Source: Closterium sp. NIES-65 | Lineage: Eukaryota > Streptophyta > Zygnematophyceae > Desmidiales > Closteriaceae | DNA: 64,000 bases | Assembly: GCA_948144175.1 (NCBI GenBank) | Contig: CANXME010002317.1 | Span: 2,232,001 to 2,296,000 of the forward strand | Direction of reading: 5' to 3' | In this document: positions 63,515 to 64,000 of the stretch, in pieces | Layout of the letters: every line of letters starts with the position of its first letter | Position numbering within the stretch: position 1 is the first letter of the stretch | Notes under the pieces: generated by a model | Database searches by the model: none | The model's input: only the letters and a program-made list of their open reading frames with translations | Told to the model about the DNA's origin: nothing | Program-made: the position numbers and the translations under genes

Positions 63515-64000
63515 CTAAGTACCACGTACGCAGCTGCTCTGAGGAGAGGGCTCCTCCAGGTGTAGGACTCCTCCAGTGCGGTAGGGGAAGAGGCGGTAGT
63601 AGGGGACGGACTCGTCAAAAGTGACGTCCTGGGAGGGCAAGACTCGGCGCGAGGTGGCATGGTAAAACTGCCAACCAGACGCGTCCGGGACAAAGCCGAG
63701 GAAGACGCAGGGAACAGCACGGGAGGAGAGCTTGTCCGAAGACGTATCGCGGACAAAAGCTCGAGACCCCCAGACCCGGAAACGCGACGCATCGCCAACC
63801 TCCCCCGTCCACAGCAGCGTGGGCGAGGTCTCTAGCAAGGAGACACGGGGCCAGAGGTTGAGCTGATGCGCAGCGTACCGGACTGCAAACGGCCACAGAA
63901 AGTGGGGGGCAGCCGCATGGATCAAGGAGGTACGGGCGGCCTCCATGACCAGGCCAATGCGGCGACCCGCAACCCCATTCTGCTGTGGAGAGACCGGAAG
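63515..64000 (-). pseudogene. Copia-1 M integrase, C-terminal part
   Basis: Reads VSPQQNGVAGRRIGLVMEAA, then RTSLIHAAAPHFLWPFAVRY, TSPTLLWTGEVGDASRFRVW, PCVFLGFVPDASGWQFYHAT, then a deletion after FPYRT. The catalytic Glu of NGVAERR is Gly here, so the integrase could not work. The first two catalytic Asp residues lie beyond the window. Confidence 0.9.

Larger units (their letters stand above)
61124..64000 (-). mobile_element. Copia-1 element M, decayed, runs off right edge
   Basis: Minus-strand copia-1 pol, closest to E1 and P1 (LWPRV, PDVL-type integrase). It ends abruptly at 61124 within RNase H (SSQGYSF), against F. Internal deletions remove part of the RT near 62000 and part of the integrase-RT linker near 63560. 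No LTR is in view. Confidence 0.88.

Noticed and set aside
1..64000. Host genes, tRNA or rRNA
   Set aside because: Every coding block I could recognise belongs to Gag, protease, integrase, RT or RNase H of LTR elements, and no RNA gene signature was seen. tRNA-like matches are only primer-binding sites.

Overview
This window is a block of nested LTR retrotransposons. I found no host protein gene, rRNA or tRNA. The organism is eukaryotic. Primer-binding sites matching initiator-Met tRNA, plant-type telo-box motifs (AAACCCTA) in the LTRs, Ty1/copia and chromodomain Ty3/gypsy families and GC-rich minisatellite leaders all fit the green lineage, perhaps a streptophyte alga or early plant. Species cannot be fixed from sequence alone. 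Names such as T1, D1 and G1 are mine.

Layout: (1) 1-4563, Ty3/gypsy element Gypsy-1 (minus) running off the left edge, interrupted by miniature LTR element T1 (3004-4430). (2) 4564-5960, copia-1 gag/protease fragment N (plus), joined to the 5' end of a truncated LTR element K (5961-6594). (3) 6595-27652, copia-2 element J (minus), split by T2 (6687-8225), truncated T3 (10727-11680) and a whole copia-1 element C1 (11949-26642), which itself contains copia-1 element D1 (14196-21537). (4) 27653-51251, a chromodomain Ty3/gypsy element, Gypsy-2 (minus), split by a putative solo LTR X (46519-47866, holding solo LTR B, 47518-47767) and by miniature element H1 (27831-46189). H1 holds copia-1 element P1 (28844-44213) and miniature element I1 (44427-45770). 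P1 holds copia-1 element G1 (28897 to about 36000) and T4 (41366-42828). (5) 51252-61123, copia-2 element F (plus), split by young copia-1 element E1 (51773-58998). (6) 61124-64000, decayed copia-1 element M (minus) running off the right edge. Most boundaries were fixed by paired LTRs plus matching 5-bp target duplications: TCACC, CATGC, GTATC, CACTG/CATTG, TCGAA, CAGGG, GCTGT, CGCAC, GCACT, CAACC, AGGAG.

Two copia groups differ clearly. Copia-1 (C1, D1, G1, P1, E1, M, N) has a single gag-pol frame, a very Gly-rich Gag spacer, an unusual Cys/His motif instead of a CCHC knuckle, and minisatellites in the leader and in the integrase-RT linker. Copia-2 (J, F) has a CCHC knuckle and LTRs of about 445 bp. 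G1 keeps an uninterrupted frame of 1977 codons but has lost its 5' LTR. E1 has identical LTRs and one apparent single-base frameshift.

The non-coding miniature elements (T1-T4, I1, H1, K) share LTR-end and polypurine-tract signals with copia-1 and are probably mobilised by it. Their leaders carry arrays of GC-rich hairpins just downstream of the primer-binding site, with compensatory base changes between copies. These are candidate RNA dimerisation or packaging structures and are the most interesting unexplained signal here.
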